Shown here in pieces: positions 23,354-33,300 of a DNA stretch of 43,716 nucleotides. The position numbers and the translations under genes were made by a program. Under the pieces are notes generated by a model. That model saw only the letters and a program-made list of their open reading frames with translations. It ran no database searches and had not been told where the DNA came from. Every line of letters starts with the position of its first letter. Positions within the stretch are counted from its first letter, which is position 1. The stretch lies in IMG/VR virus record IMGVR_UViG_3300008625_001685, positions 1 to 43,716 of that record; one strand, given 5' to 3'. Source of the DNA: a virus.

Positions 23354-24245
23354 AATGAATGTATTTTGTTATTGCAAAATCTATATCAGAAACATCATTA
23401 AATAATTGAATATTTCTTTCTACCCATTTTTTATATTCTTCAAACAAGCCATCCTTAAATATATCTAATTGGTTAGGAGTAATAAAAGAAATATTAGGTT
23501 TAGTTTCTTTTATTTTATTTAATATTTTTAAATATTCATTAAACATATCATTCTTTTCAAACTCATTAAAACAAGCATCCGGATTTTTTGATGATGACAT
23601 TAATTGAAGCATTTTATATACCGTACTCTCTTCTGGTAGACCATATGGTAGTTTTTGTTTTCTATTTTTTTTTACTTTTTTAATTAATACATCGTATGGT
23701 TCAGCTTGATCACCAACTTCTCTCGTCCTGTTCCTTTCTGTTACCTCTAATGTTGGCTCGTTTTGTTCTTTCCAATCATTATATCGGCAAAGAAATTCAA
23801 ATTCATTTTTTACTCGTAAAATATGAACCCATAATATTCTTAAAGCAAAACTATTTGATACAAAAAAAATACATTTGGTATTTGGTAATATACTAGTTAA
23901 GTTATAATCATGATGGGCTAGCCAAAAAGTTCTTTCATATGATTTACCCCAATTATTAATATAATATATATATTCTTCAGATTCGAGATCAATTATATCT
24001 AGATATTCTTGTTTTGTTTTAAAATATGTATCAAATGAGTATATATATTTCAATAGGTGTGTTTCTGGTTCGTCGGTTGCTTCTTTAAACCTATGCCCAC
24101 TTACTTCTGGCCAACCTGGAATTGTGGTTTGGCTATGATATCTATTCCACGGTTTAGTTGAATACATTATATCAGGCAAAATATAACTACCTATAAATTC
24201 GCCGCCGGCTCCTGGCGGATATACCAATACAGTTTGTTCAGTCAT
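23346..24245 (-). CDS. P-loop, sulfotransferase-like protein
   Basis: This 299-residue protein has an N-terminal strand-loop V-L-V-Y-P-P-G-A-G-G-E-F-I-G (6-19), which resembles the PAPS 5'-phosphosulfate-binding loop of sulfotransferases more than a Walker A motif, since it lacks the GK-S/T. A second strand, C-I-F-F-V-S-N-S (about 126-133), could be the 3'-phosphate site. The C-terminal 100 residues are helical and charged. It is an assignment by topology only; kinase-like or structural P-loop proteins remain possible. Start and end are tightly packed with radical-SAM and SGNH genes. Confidence 0.5.
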   Translation of the reverse strand: MTEQTVLVYPPGAGGEFIGSYILPDIMYSTKPWNRYHSQTTIPGWPEVSGHRFKEATDEPETHLLKYIYSFDTYFKTKQEYLDIIDLESEEYIYYINNWGKSYERTFWLAHHDYNLTSILPNTKCIFFVSNSFALRILWVHILRVKNEFEFLCRYNDWKEQNEPTLEVTERNRTREVGDQAEPYDVLIKKVKKNRKQKLPYGLPEESTVYKMLQLMSSSKNPDACFNEFEKNDMFNEYLKILNKIKETKPNISFITPNQLDIFKDGLFEEYKKWVERNIQLFNDVSDIDFAITKYIHYE

Positions 24246-24259
24246 TAAGAATTGTTTTT

Positions 24260-25285
24260 TTATTCTCTCTCATTTATTTTTTCTAAAAAATATTTTGCTA
24301 TCCAATTATGTGATAAATGGCCAGGATGTCCTAGTTCTCGTCCAACATCATTAGAATCCATAGTATCAAAATTGCCTTCGTCAAACCATTTATTAAAAGG
24401 TATTTCTTTACTATCTGAATATAGATATACAAACTTCGTTACTCCATTTTTATTACATAGATATCGAATTGCATCAATATTTTTCTTAGCATTAGTTTTT
24501 GATTGATATGCATTTGAAAGTTCGTATATTAGATAATATTTAAAATATTCACGTATTTCTCTTGTCTGACCATGACTAACAGTACCAAGGTTTACAAAAG
24601 AAAACATTCTTGATTTATTTGCACAACTACTTGTGTCTAATCCTAACTTTTGTTGTTCAAAGTAATTATTAACTTTATGATCTATATCTACAAACGAACG
24701 TCTACCTACGTTTGGTCCTAGCATACATACATATTTGGGTTTTAAAATAGGTAACCAATATGATGCATATGTATAACATGCATCGTGTCCGGCACCTGGT
24801 AATCCAAAATTCCAACAATTTAAGTCTAATTCTTTACTTATTTTAACCGGCCATATATCATTATAATGCATTCCAGTTCCATATGTTAAACTGCATCCTA
24901 AGAACATAATACCGTCACCTTCGTATGGATCCGATGTTCGAAATCCGTGGTTATTATAATAATAAGTTAATGCTTCGGGTGGTACAACTTCAGAACTATT
25001 AACCCATACCTCATTTTTATTCTCTTTGTCATATTTTGGGTCAATGTCTTTTATAAAATCATAATTAGATAGCCATCCGGCGTTTTCTAGTATAGATTTT
25101 GCTTTTGCATTTTTTAAGTGATCGTTCCAAGTATCTCTGTTATCGCCACAGTCCCACAAATAAGTTCTATTTGTTTTCCAACTATATTCATGAAAGTATG
25201 GTATTTCTTCATTGTAATTAAATGCTCCGTCTTTCCACCAGTCAACTACTTTATCAAAATCTACTTTATTGGCGTTCATTGTCAT
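24260..25285 (-). CDS. SGNH hydrolase-like protein
   Basis: In this 341-residue protein, N-H-G-F-R (112-116) is followed by F-L-G-C-S-L-T-Y-G-T-G (128-138) with the nucleophile Ser, then N-F-G-L-P-G-A-G-H-D (block II). The C-terminal G-H-P-G-H-L-S-H-N-W has the H-P-G-x-x-S/G-H form of the catalytic Asp/His block, with the acid not obvious. It belongs to the same subfamily as the proteins at 11557 and 36989. The N-terminal 110 residues are rich in Trp and Asp. It is coupled by ATGA to the upstream radical-SAM gene. Ester hydrolysis or acyl transfer on a carbohydrate is a guess. Confidence 0.72.
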   Translation of the reverse strand: MTMNANKVDFDKVVDWWKDGAFNYNEEIPYFHEYSWKTNRTYLWDCGDNRDTWNDHLKNAKAKSILENAGWLSNYDFIKDIDPKYDKENKNEVWVNSSEVVPPEALTYYYNNHGFRTSDPYEGDGIMFLGCSLTYGTGMHYNDIWPVKISKELDLNCWNFGLPGAGHDACYTYASYWLPILKPKYVCMLGPNVGRRSFVDIDHKVNNYFEQQKLGLDTSSCANKSRMFSFVNLGTVSHGQTREIREYFKYYLIYELSNAYQSKTNAKKNIDAIRYLCNKNGVTKFVYLYSDSKEIPFNKWFDEGNFDTMDSNDVGRELGHPGHLSHNWIAKYFLEKINERE

Positions 25286-26571
25286 ATATACCTTTCAATT
25301 CGAGGATGAAGATAATCTAAAACATTTGTATTTCTAATTTTATCTTGCATAATTGTGTGTTTTTTAAAATGAAAGCGTAACTCATCAATACTATTAGGTT
25401 TAATAGTAGGATATGATTCTTCAGGAAATATTTCCCATATTGGTTCAGTTAAACAAGTCTGTACAGGCATTAATGTTTTTTCGATAAAATATTCATCCTT
25501 TATGTTACATTCTTTTATTAGATCATTAATTTCTTTTACTATGAACTTTTTATCATCGTCAAATAAAATAGCAGGATGGAAATGAGGTGGTTCTTCACAT
25601 GCTTGAATATAAGGGGGTGCAATATTATCACCTTGTTTATATAAATTATAAAAGAATTTACCCCAGGTTTTAACATCAAAAATATTATACATTTGCAATA
25701 CTAAATTTATAGATAAATGTACAAGATTTTCCATTTCACGTAATGAATATACATTATTAATAACTTGATCCCATTTTGCATTTGTTCGTATATAATCATA
25801 TGTTTTTCCGGTTCCGTCTAAACTTGCACAAACATTCAACTTTTTAAATTGTTTAAATAATTGCCAATGTTTATTAAAATTTGTACAATTAGACGTAATA
25901 TTTAAATTTAAATCAGTATTACCTTCCTCTATTAATTTTTCCAAAAATGATATTGTATCGGGATCAACTGTAGGCTCGCCTCCTAAAATATTCAACCTTT
26001 TAATAAGTTTAAAATCAATAGTAGAAATAAATTTAATTATATCCATATTAGATGTTTCCTTACGCCATCGATCGCCTCGATAATATTGATGAATTTCTGG
26101 ATTGGCTGTTACTTCTTTTAATATTTCTGTACTATTTCCTGGATCACACATACGACATTTTAAGTTACAAACATTACCTGGTCTAATATCTAAGGCCAAT
26201 GGTTGTTTAAATTCGTTACCATAATTTATATCATCTGTTACAGTACCTCCATCACGTTCTATATATTCTAATCTGTCACTGCTCCATCCTTTTCGTTCTC
26301 TATCTCCACATACATGACATTCGATAGGTTCTTCGCCTTTTAATAATTTTTTCCGTATTTCTAAAAGTTGTTTATCTTTATAAAAAAATTCTTTAAGACG
26401 ATTACTAGCCGGTATGCCAGATACTTTTTCACTGAATGCTGATCGTGTTTTTCGACCCTCACAACACATTTTTATAGAATCCTTGCCAGCATTAATATAG
26501 ATATGCATAAATGGTGCCGGGCAATAAAAATCTTTACGTATTTTTATTTTTTCATGTAACTCTGATCTCAT
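25282..26571 (-). CDS. N-terminal-twitch radical SAM protein
   Basis: In this 429-residue protein the auxiliary-cluster cysteines lie before the core: Y-C-P-A-P-F (C17), M-C-C (C36-C37) and C-H-V-C (C85, C88). The radical-SAM core follows with C135-x3-C139-x2-C142 (C-N-L-K-C-R-M-C) and L-G-G-E-P-T. Near the C-terminus D-K-I-R-N-T-N-V-L-D-Y-L-H-P matches the other modules of this subfamily. The same architecture is annotated elsewhere as 'twitch domain-containing radical SAM protein'; no substrate is established to my knowledge. It is an ATGA-linked tandem paralog of the next upstream gene. Confidence 0.88.
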   Translation of the reverse strand: MRSELHEKIKIRKDFYCPAPFMHIYINAGKDSIKMCCEGRKTRSAFSEKVSGIPASNRLKEFFYKDKQLLEIRKKLLKGEEPIECHVCGDRERKGWSSDRLEYIERDGGTVTDDINYGNEFKQPLALDIRPGNVCNLKCRMCDPGNSTEILKEVTANPEIHQYYRGDRWRKETSNMDIIKFISTIDFKLIKRLNILGGEPTVDPDTISFLEKLIEEGNTDLNLNITSNCTNFNKHWQLFKQFKKLNVCASLDGTGKTYDYIRTNAKWDQVINNVYSLREMENLVHLSINLVLQMYNIFDVKTWGKFFYNLYKQGDNIAPPYIQACEEPPHFHPAILFDDDKKFIVKEINDLIKECNIKDEYFIEKTLMPVQTCLTEPIWEIFPEESYPTIKPNSIDELRFHFKKHTIMQDKIRNTNVLDYLHPRIERYI

Positions 26572-27944
26572 TCTAAATATCTTTTTAATTGTGGCGTAAT
26601 CTCTAAAACATTTGTTTTTCGTATTTTGTCTGCTACTAATGTGTGACGAACAAATTGTTCTTTATTATATTGAATATTAGGTATCATCCAACGATCTGCT
26701 CTTTTTTCTATATTTTCTGGTATGTTATCTGTAAATTTAGATTCTTTTCTATAATGACTTACATCTTTATTAAGATCTGAATATACTTGTTGAAAACATT
26801 CTTGTTCTTTATCATTTATGTTATAGTCATATATTACTCTATCTATTTCGCTTCTAATAAAATCTTTATGATCTTCATCTAGCCAATGTACATTTAAATG
26901 CATTGGTTCAACTATCGGATGTAGTGCTGGTGGATCTATAAATTCAAACCGTCGACTTTGTTCTATCATCCATGCAACATGATAATAGATATGAAATACG
27001 TTATATACATTTATAACACTATTGAATCCTATACTATAAATATTAGGTAACTCACATGCTTTTAAAAAGTTTGCGTGAACTTTTTTCCATTCACACCCTG
27101 TTCTACAATATTCAAATACTTTTCCTATTCCGTCAACACTAAATCTTAATTGTAATCTTTTAAATTGAGAAAGTAATTCAACTGCTTGTTTAGGCCAAAC
27201 TGTGCCATTAGTAATTATGTGTAATTTTATATTTTTAGCATCGCCATGGTCTACTAATTGCTTCCATATTTTAAAACAATTAGGATCTATTAACGTTTCG
27301 CCTCCAGACATTTTCAACCATCGAACATCTGTTAAATCATAATTTTCATATAACCTAGAATTATCTTGGTCCCAGTCAATAGATTCTGCCATTCTCATTT
27401 GCCATTTATTATCAGTATACATATCCCAATATGTGCCTTCTAATAAATCATGATTATCTAGTACTTCTTTTTCTATTTTACTACTCCAGATGCTACAACA
27501 AGATCGACATTTAGCATTACATAGTTTACCAGGACGTAAGTCTAAATCAATTGGATGGCCATATTTATTACCTGTTTTAATATTAAGCCCCATATCTTCT
27601 ACTGTTAAATCTGCATCAGAATACTTCTCTATAAATTCTACTCTTGTACTTTCTCTATCAACTCCGATTTCTTCATAGTGTTTACAATAATCGCACGGAC
27701 GAGATCCATTTTCGAGAACCGGCCATTCGTTATTTAAAAATGATTTTCGTATGCTTTTAATTTTATCACCAGTCCATAATCGATGTTGTTGGGCCGCAAC
27801 TGAATCGCCTTTTTTAATTGCAGGAGTATCTATTCTATCTATAATATCACTCATACAACATAATTTAAATGCACTATTCCCCATACTTGTGTACGTATGT
27901 AAAAACGGAGCAGGACAAAATACTTTTTTTAACTGTTCTCTCAT
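26568..27944 (-). CDS. N-terminal-twitch radical SAM protein (paralog)
   Basis: In this 458-residue protein the N-terminal cysteines are F-C-P-A-P-F (C10), L-C-C (C29-C30) and C-D-Y-C (C84, C87). The core has C142-x3-C146-x2-C149 (C-N-A-K-C-R-S-C) and S-G-G-E-T-L, where the usual Pro of GGEP is Thr. The C-terminal tail D-K-I-R-K-T-N-V-L-E-I-T-P is shared with the protein at 25282, and these two are the closest pair. It overlaps both neighbours by 4 bp. The substrate is unknown. Confidence 0.88.
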   Translation of the reverse strand: MREQLKKVFCPAPFLHTYTSMGNSAFKLCCMSDIIDRIDTPAIKKGDSVAAQQHRLWTGDKIKSIRKSFLNNEWPVLENGSRPCDYCKHYEEIGVDRESTRVEFIEKYSDADLTVEDMGLNIKTGNKYGHPIDLDLRPGKLCNAKCRSCCSIWSSKIEKEVLDNHDLLEGTYWDMYTDNKWQMRMAESIDWDQDNSRLYENYDLTDVRWLKMSGGETLIDPNCFKIWKQLVDHGDAKNIKLHIITNGTVWPKQAVELLSQFKRLQLRFSVDGIGKVFEYCRTGCEWKKVHANFLKACELPNIYSIGFNSVINVYNVFHIYYHVAWMIEQSRRFEFIDPPALHPIVEPMHLNVHWLDEDHKDFIRSEIDRVIYDYNINDKEQECFQQVYSDLNKDVSHYRKESKFTDNIPENIEKRADRWMIPNIQYNKEQFVRHTLVADKIRKTNVLEITPQLKRYLE

Positions 27945-30382
27945 AATTCAGCTTTTCGTTTTGCTTTCAATGCCTCACGAATTCCTATTTTAATATATTT
28001 TTCATCATCTTTAAAATGTAAACCGGAAGGTTGCCACCATTTATCTTTATCATGAACCCATGGAAATTTTTTAGGTGCTAATGCCACATGCATACATTTT
28101 GTTTCGAATAAATCATATTCTTCACATAATTCTTGATGCCACTTCAAATATTTATTTGGAATATAATCACAACTAAAATTTTTCATTTGATTAATTCCAA
28201 GAAAAGCCATTGAAAGAGTTAAATGATTATAATCATTTGTAATAGCAATAGATCCATCTGTAAAATTACTATATCTTATTCCTATTCTTGAATGACCGAG
28301 TCCTAAACTTTTACTAAGACTAAAACAAACTTGAGTAATTGCAGGATGATTAAAATCAAAATCAATATCATAACAAGTACCAAACCATGCACAATCAATT
28401 AACACTGGTATATTTTTTTCATGACAAGTATCTAATGTTTGTTTATAAAAAGGTACTTTATTACCATTTCCACAAAAAGGCATGCTAATAATCACCCAAT
28501 CATTTTCATCAAGTGGTTCTTCGTAACCATCATAAATGTTGTCTATAAATTTCCAATTATCAACAATTCTTCTATGATAGTGATATTCACCTCTATAAAA
28601 TCTTAGACGTCTATCTTTATATCTATAGTATGCTTCATCAAAACTTTGAGTAGTACCAATTGTAATATCTCGCTCACTAAATCTATCTAAACCTCTTACA
28701 GTATTTAATTTAGTTGCACATATCCATTCATGGATAGTATCTAAAAATTCTTGCTTGCATTCCCAAAAACCAGGAGCTTCAAATTCTTTTCTCCATTCCA
28801 TATCTCTTAGAGAATATTGAAACTTGGGGTCAAATACAGCATGATGTTTATCTTGAAAGTAATTGCCTTTACCCATCATAGAAATTATTTTATTAGTTTT
28901 GAAATAATTTTTTGAGTCTAAATGTTTAATTATAGGTTCTGCAATTTCTGGTAATATTTCTTCAAATTTTTGATCTCTATGTTTATCAAGAGCAATTGTT
29001 CTATCCATAAATTCCTCAATATATTTTGATTCGTCTTTAGCCCACATATAACTAGTAATTGAATTTAAACATTTTTGGGTAACATCAATAACATATTCCG
29101 GTCCTTTAATAGCTTCATAGTGTCTCCATACTTTCTTTTTATGTACTAAATTAGGAAATATGTTTTTTAAAAAGTTATCATATTTTTGTTGTACTAACTC
29201 TTTTGCCTCTAAAGGTAATGCTCTGATATTATAATATACGGGATTGTGTAAATGATGCATACTAAAAAATATATGTTTACCATTTATATTGAATCTCTTA
29301 AAATTTTGAGCTATTTCCCATTCAATTAATTCTGGAATATATAATACATTAAAAACTTGTACGGTTGTAGTAAACCATCCATTTATATTATCAGAGTTAT
29401 CTATTTTTCTTAATGCTTGCTCAATTTTTTGAAAATTGCTAGGATATCTTATATACTCATTTATATGTTTTATACCATCCACACTTCCGCCAATCTCGAC
29501 TAACCTAAAGTGTTTCCATAAGTCAAAACATTTATCAGGTATATTAACTAGGTTTGAATTATAATCAAGAGAAATATGCTTGGCTCTATCAGTTTCAATT
29601 AACTTTTCAAGTAAATCATATTGAGCTTTAGCTAATGTTGGTTCACCACCACTTATATGAATCATTTCAATATTGGGTGCATTTTCAACCAATTCATTAA
29701 AGATATCAGTTCTTTCATGCCAACTGTATGGATCAAATCCATCAATAACTACATTATTTTTATTATCAAGTTTTAAATTAACATATTTGTCATTAGCACC
29801 ATCATATCTAAACTTTTTCCGTCCAAAAGCATGATACCAATCCTCCTTCCATGGACTACTTTCTGTTGGTCCACACATTCTACATTTTAAATTACATAAA
29901 TTTCCTAATCTTACATCTGTATGTAAAATAGGTGAATTAGGTTTTAAAGAACCATCAATATCAGTAAATTTATATGCATCTTTAATAGTAAAAGATTTTA
30001 GAATTTGTTTTTCAACTAATGGTGCTTCCCAAGAAGGACATTTTAAATTACCAGTATTTTTATTACGCTCAGCTCTCATTTCATAACGACGTCTATCAAC
30101 TACCCTTCTACTATTTTGACCTGCATCTTCTTCTTCGTTACATCGCTGACACACAGGATGTCTTTCTCCCTTTAACATAGATAATCTAACATCTTTTAAA
30201 AGAGAACAATTCATTGCTTCACTAATAGATGCATTATCAGCAGTCATTATTTCATTATTATTTTTTCTGCATACACCTCTTGTTTCTCTATGGGTATTTG
30301 CCTGAACACACATACGATATTGACCATTATTATTAATACTGAAACTAGTCCATGGTACAGGACAATAACTTTTATTTTCCAT
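27941..30382 (-). CDS. Fusion: N-twitch radical SAM module plus PLP aminotransferase-like domain
   Basis: This 813-residue protein has two parts. Residues 1-500 form a radical-SAM module: Y-C-P-V-P-W (C7), M-C-V (C25), C-Q-R-C (C78, C81), core C163-x3-C167-x2-C170, S-G-G-E-P-T (244-249), ending in D-K-H-R-D-Q-K-F-E-E-I-L-P-E. Residues about 510-813 form a fold-type-I PLP domain with I-D-C-A-W-F-G (Asp to PLP nitrogen) and F-S-L-S-K-S-L-G-L-G-H-S-R-I-G (Schiff-base Lys-691, phosphate Arg). M-C-V replaces the M-C-C of its relatives. The fusion implies both activities act on one intermediate. The standalone aminotransferase-like protein at 13984 carries the same motif. Confidence 0.85.
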   Translation of the reverse strand: MENKSYCPVPWTSFSINNNGQYRMCVQANTHRETRGVCRKNNNEIMTADNASISEAMNCSLLKDVRLSMLKGERHPVCQRCNEEEDAGQNSRRVVDRRRYEMRAERNKNTGNLKCPSWEAPLVEKQILKSFTIKDAYKFTDIDGSLKPNSPILHTDVRLGNLCNLKCRMCGPTESSPWKEDWYHAFGRKKFRYDGANDKYVNLKLDNKNNVVIDGFDPYSWHERTDIFNELVENAPNIEMIHISGGEPTLAKAQYDLLEKLIETDRAKHISLDYNSNLVNIPDKCFDLWKHFRLVEIGGSVDGIKHINEYIRYPSNFQKIEQALRKIDNSDNINGWFTTTVQVFNVLYIPELIEWEIAQNFKRFNINGKHIFFSMHHLHNPVYYNIRALPLEAKELVQQKYDNFLKNIFPNLVHKKKVWRHYEAIKGPEYVIDVTQKCLNSITSYMWAKDESKYIEEFMDRTIALDKHRDQKFEEILPEIAEPIIKHLDSKNYFKTNKIISMMGKGNYFQDKHHAVFDPKFQYSLRDMEWRKEFEAPGFWECKQEFLDTIHEWICATKLNTVRGLDRFSERDITIGTTQSFDEAYYRYKDRRLRFYRGEYHYHRRIVDNWKFIDNIYDGYEEPLDENDWVIISMPFCGNGNKVPFYKQTLDTCHEKNIPVLIDCAWFGTCYDIDFDFNHPAITQVCFSLSKSLGLGHSRIGIRYSNFTDGSIAITNDYNHLTLSMAFLGINQMKNFSCDYIPNKYLKWHQELCEEYDLFETKCMHVALAPKKFPWVHDKDKWWQPSGLHFKDDEKYIKIGIREALKAKRKAEL

Positions 30383-33300
30383 AGTTATATAACTCTTCTA
30401 GCTCAGGAAATATTTCACAAAAATTTAATTTGCGAACTACTTCTAACTTTCTAATATATTCGTTTGTTAATGGCAATAAATGCGATAGGTCTTCTGACCA
30501 CATAAAATCTATTAATGATTGAAGTTTTCTTATACCAGTTGGTTTTTCTAATGCGTCAGTATAATGCTCGAAATTTTGTTCTAACCATTTATACAAATCA
30601 GTATACTCGTCGGATGCTTTTTCTTTTAATTCTTTTGGCAAACATTTTACACTTAAAAATTTAGGATTGTATAAAAAATGAATTCCTATCATGCCACCAT
30701 GAACAGGCCACTTGTTTATTTCTATTAATTCGGGTTGAGATAGTTTCCATTTTATTAACTCTGGTATATGAATAATATTGAAAATACTAGCGGTAGTATC
30801 TATATTTAATCTGACATTTGGATTCTCTTTTGAAAAATTATTATATTTTTTTAAGTTTTCAAGCGTTAAATCAAATTCACTCGGATATCGTAACCATTTA
30901 TGTTTTAGATTTATTCCGTCAATACTTGCGGCAACTTCGACAAAATTTAATCTTTTAAGAAGATCCAATAACTCATTATCGCATACCTGAATATTAGTAT
31001 TAAATCTTAAATTCATTTTTGGAGATGCATATTCGATAAATTCTCTAAATTCATTAATTATAGTTGGTTCGCCCCCTAATATATAAGCATCATTCATAAA
31101 CTTCTGAGTGGCTAACTCGTCCCATGTTACTTTGTTTTTATACCAATCATATCCACCTCTTTGCTCCTTACCTTTAGACCATTCCATTTGTTTGTATAAT
31201 TTATGGCTTATATTGTCAGAATTTATAATTGTTTTCCAATCTTTAACCCAATAACTACTGTCATCGGGGTTACATGTTGCACATGCTAAATTACATTTAT
31301 TCCCTAACTTTAAATCAACATAATGTATATTTGCAGGAGCAGATCCATCAGGTGTTGTATTCCAAACAATAGAATCATAATTTAATTTTGAAAACCATTT
31401 TTTATTTTCCCAATTTCTTTTACTATTATATCCAACTTCTTCTTCTTTATAACATTTTTGGCATTCTCGAGGTTTCTCACCTTTTAACATTGCCAATCTA
31501 ACATCTCGCATATATTTGGTATTCCACTGTTCCTTCCAATTATCGTGTTTTAAATTAACCAATTCGCCGTTGTCTTTTCTGTTACAACCAACCATAGGAT
31601 GATCTTCATCGCTTCCACTATTAGCAGTACAACATAATTGCATATTGCCTGTTGTTCGTGTACTAAGATGAATCCATGGAAGTATGCAAAATCCGTTGTT
31701 TTCTTTTTCCCAAGGTGCTACCGGAGCATTATCTAGATATGCAATCATTTCTGGATCTAAATGATTGTGGTAGTCTTGTTTTCTATTTTTGTCAAAAAAT
31801 TCTGTAAATTTTTTGAGTTCTTTATGTTTCAGATCTCTAATCGGTAAATTACTATCAACGTTTTCTACAAAATTATTGAAGTATTCTATTCTTGGTTCTA
31901 TTCCCGGAATACCTTTAACATCTTTTACAAATTTTTTATATGCTTTTTTTAGCATAGATTTAGGTAAGAATAATGGATTTAGTTCGCTTTGTTCAGGAAT
32001 CATTTGAAAATCAATACATATATCTATTAATTCAGGATTAATAAAACCACAATATTTTTCATAAAAATTACTTGCCCATCGATAAATTTCTCCTAAATTA
32101 AAAATATTATATGGCTGAGCAACAATTGAAAAACCTATAAGTGCTTTTGGAAGGATCTCATTTTCTTGGGCCAAGAAAAAAAGATTATTATTTTGACAAA
32201 ATTCAAAAAGGTTTGTAATACTTTTATTCAATAAATTCCATGAAAAAGGATATCGTATATATTCATACACATCTTTTGTTCCGTCGACTGAAATTCGTAA
32301 TCTTAATTGTTTAAATTGAGATATTTTTTCTAAAACCTCATTAGTAAATTTTGTTCCGTTAGTTGTTAAATCTAATTCGATATTTTTTGCGTAATCATGT
32401 TCTATTGCATAATCAACTGCATTTAAAAATTTTTTATTTATTGTAGGTTCGCCGCCTGTTGCTTTTAATACCTCCAATTCAGGTATTGCATTAATTACAT
32501 CTTGTTCTAAAAATGGTTTTTCATTGGATTTATTTAATCGTTTAACATATTGTCGCTTATATGTATCTTTGTTTAATAATTCTGGTGTAGCATAACTAAA
32601 ATGATCTGGTATTTGTTGTCCGTCTTCTACATAACTTAATATTTCCTTTTGATGTTGATCACTACTTCCTGTGCTACACATTCTACATGCTAAATTACAA
32701 GTCGAGTCATATTTTATATCTAAGTATTTTAATTTTGGTTTAGTAACATCTATTTTATCTATCAAATCTTTAAACCTAGAATTCATAGCAACTCTTAAAC
32801 TAGATATACCAGAATCTTCTTTTTTCCAACATGCTGAACAAATTTTTGGTCGCTCATTATTTAAAAATTGTGATCGTATTTTATTCATATCTGGACCATA
32901 AAAGGTATCTTCAATACCAATAACCGATGTATGAAGAATATCTTTTGGATCATTTGCCATAGAATAATCTTTTATATTTTTATTACTATCACAACATGGT
33001 CGATACCATCCCGCAACACTAGATGTTAAATGTATCCATGGAAGAACACACCAATTCGGAGTCGGAATGGTTTCGTTTTCGTCTATAAACAATCTTCGTT
33101 CTGTTTTGTTTTTTTGCTTATTTTCTTTTTCTCCCAAGTAAATTCGTCTTTTATAACTGTTAATTAATTCTATGTTTTTAGAATTATCGACATCAATTAA
33201 ACCTAAGTCGGGAAGAAAGCCATAAACAAATACATTTGAGTTAAGATTTTTTAGTAAATTTTGTAATTTTATTGCGATATTATTATAATTTTGTTGGGCC

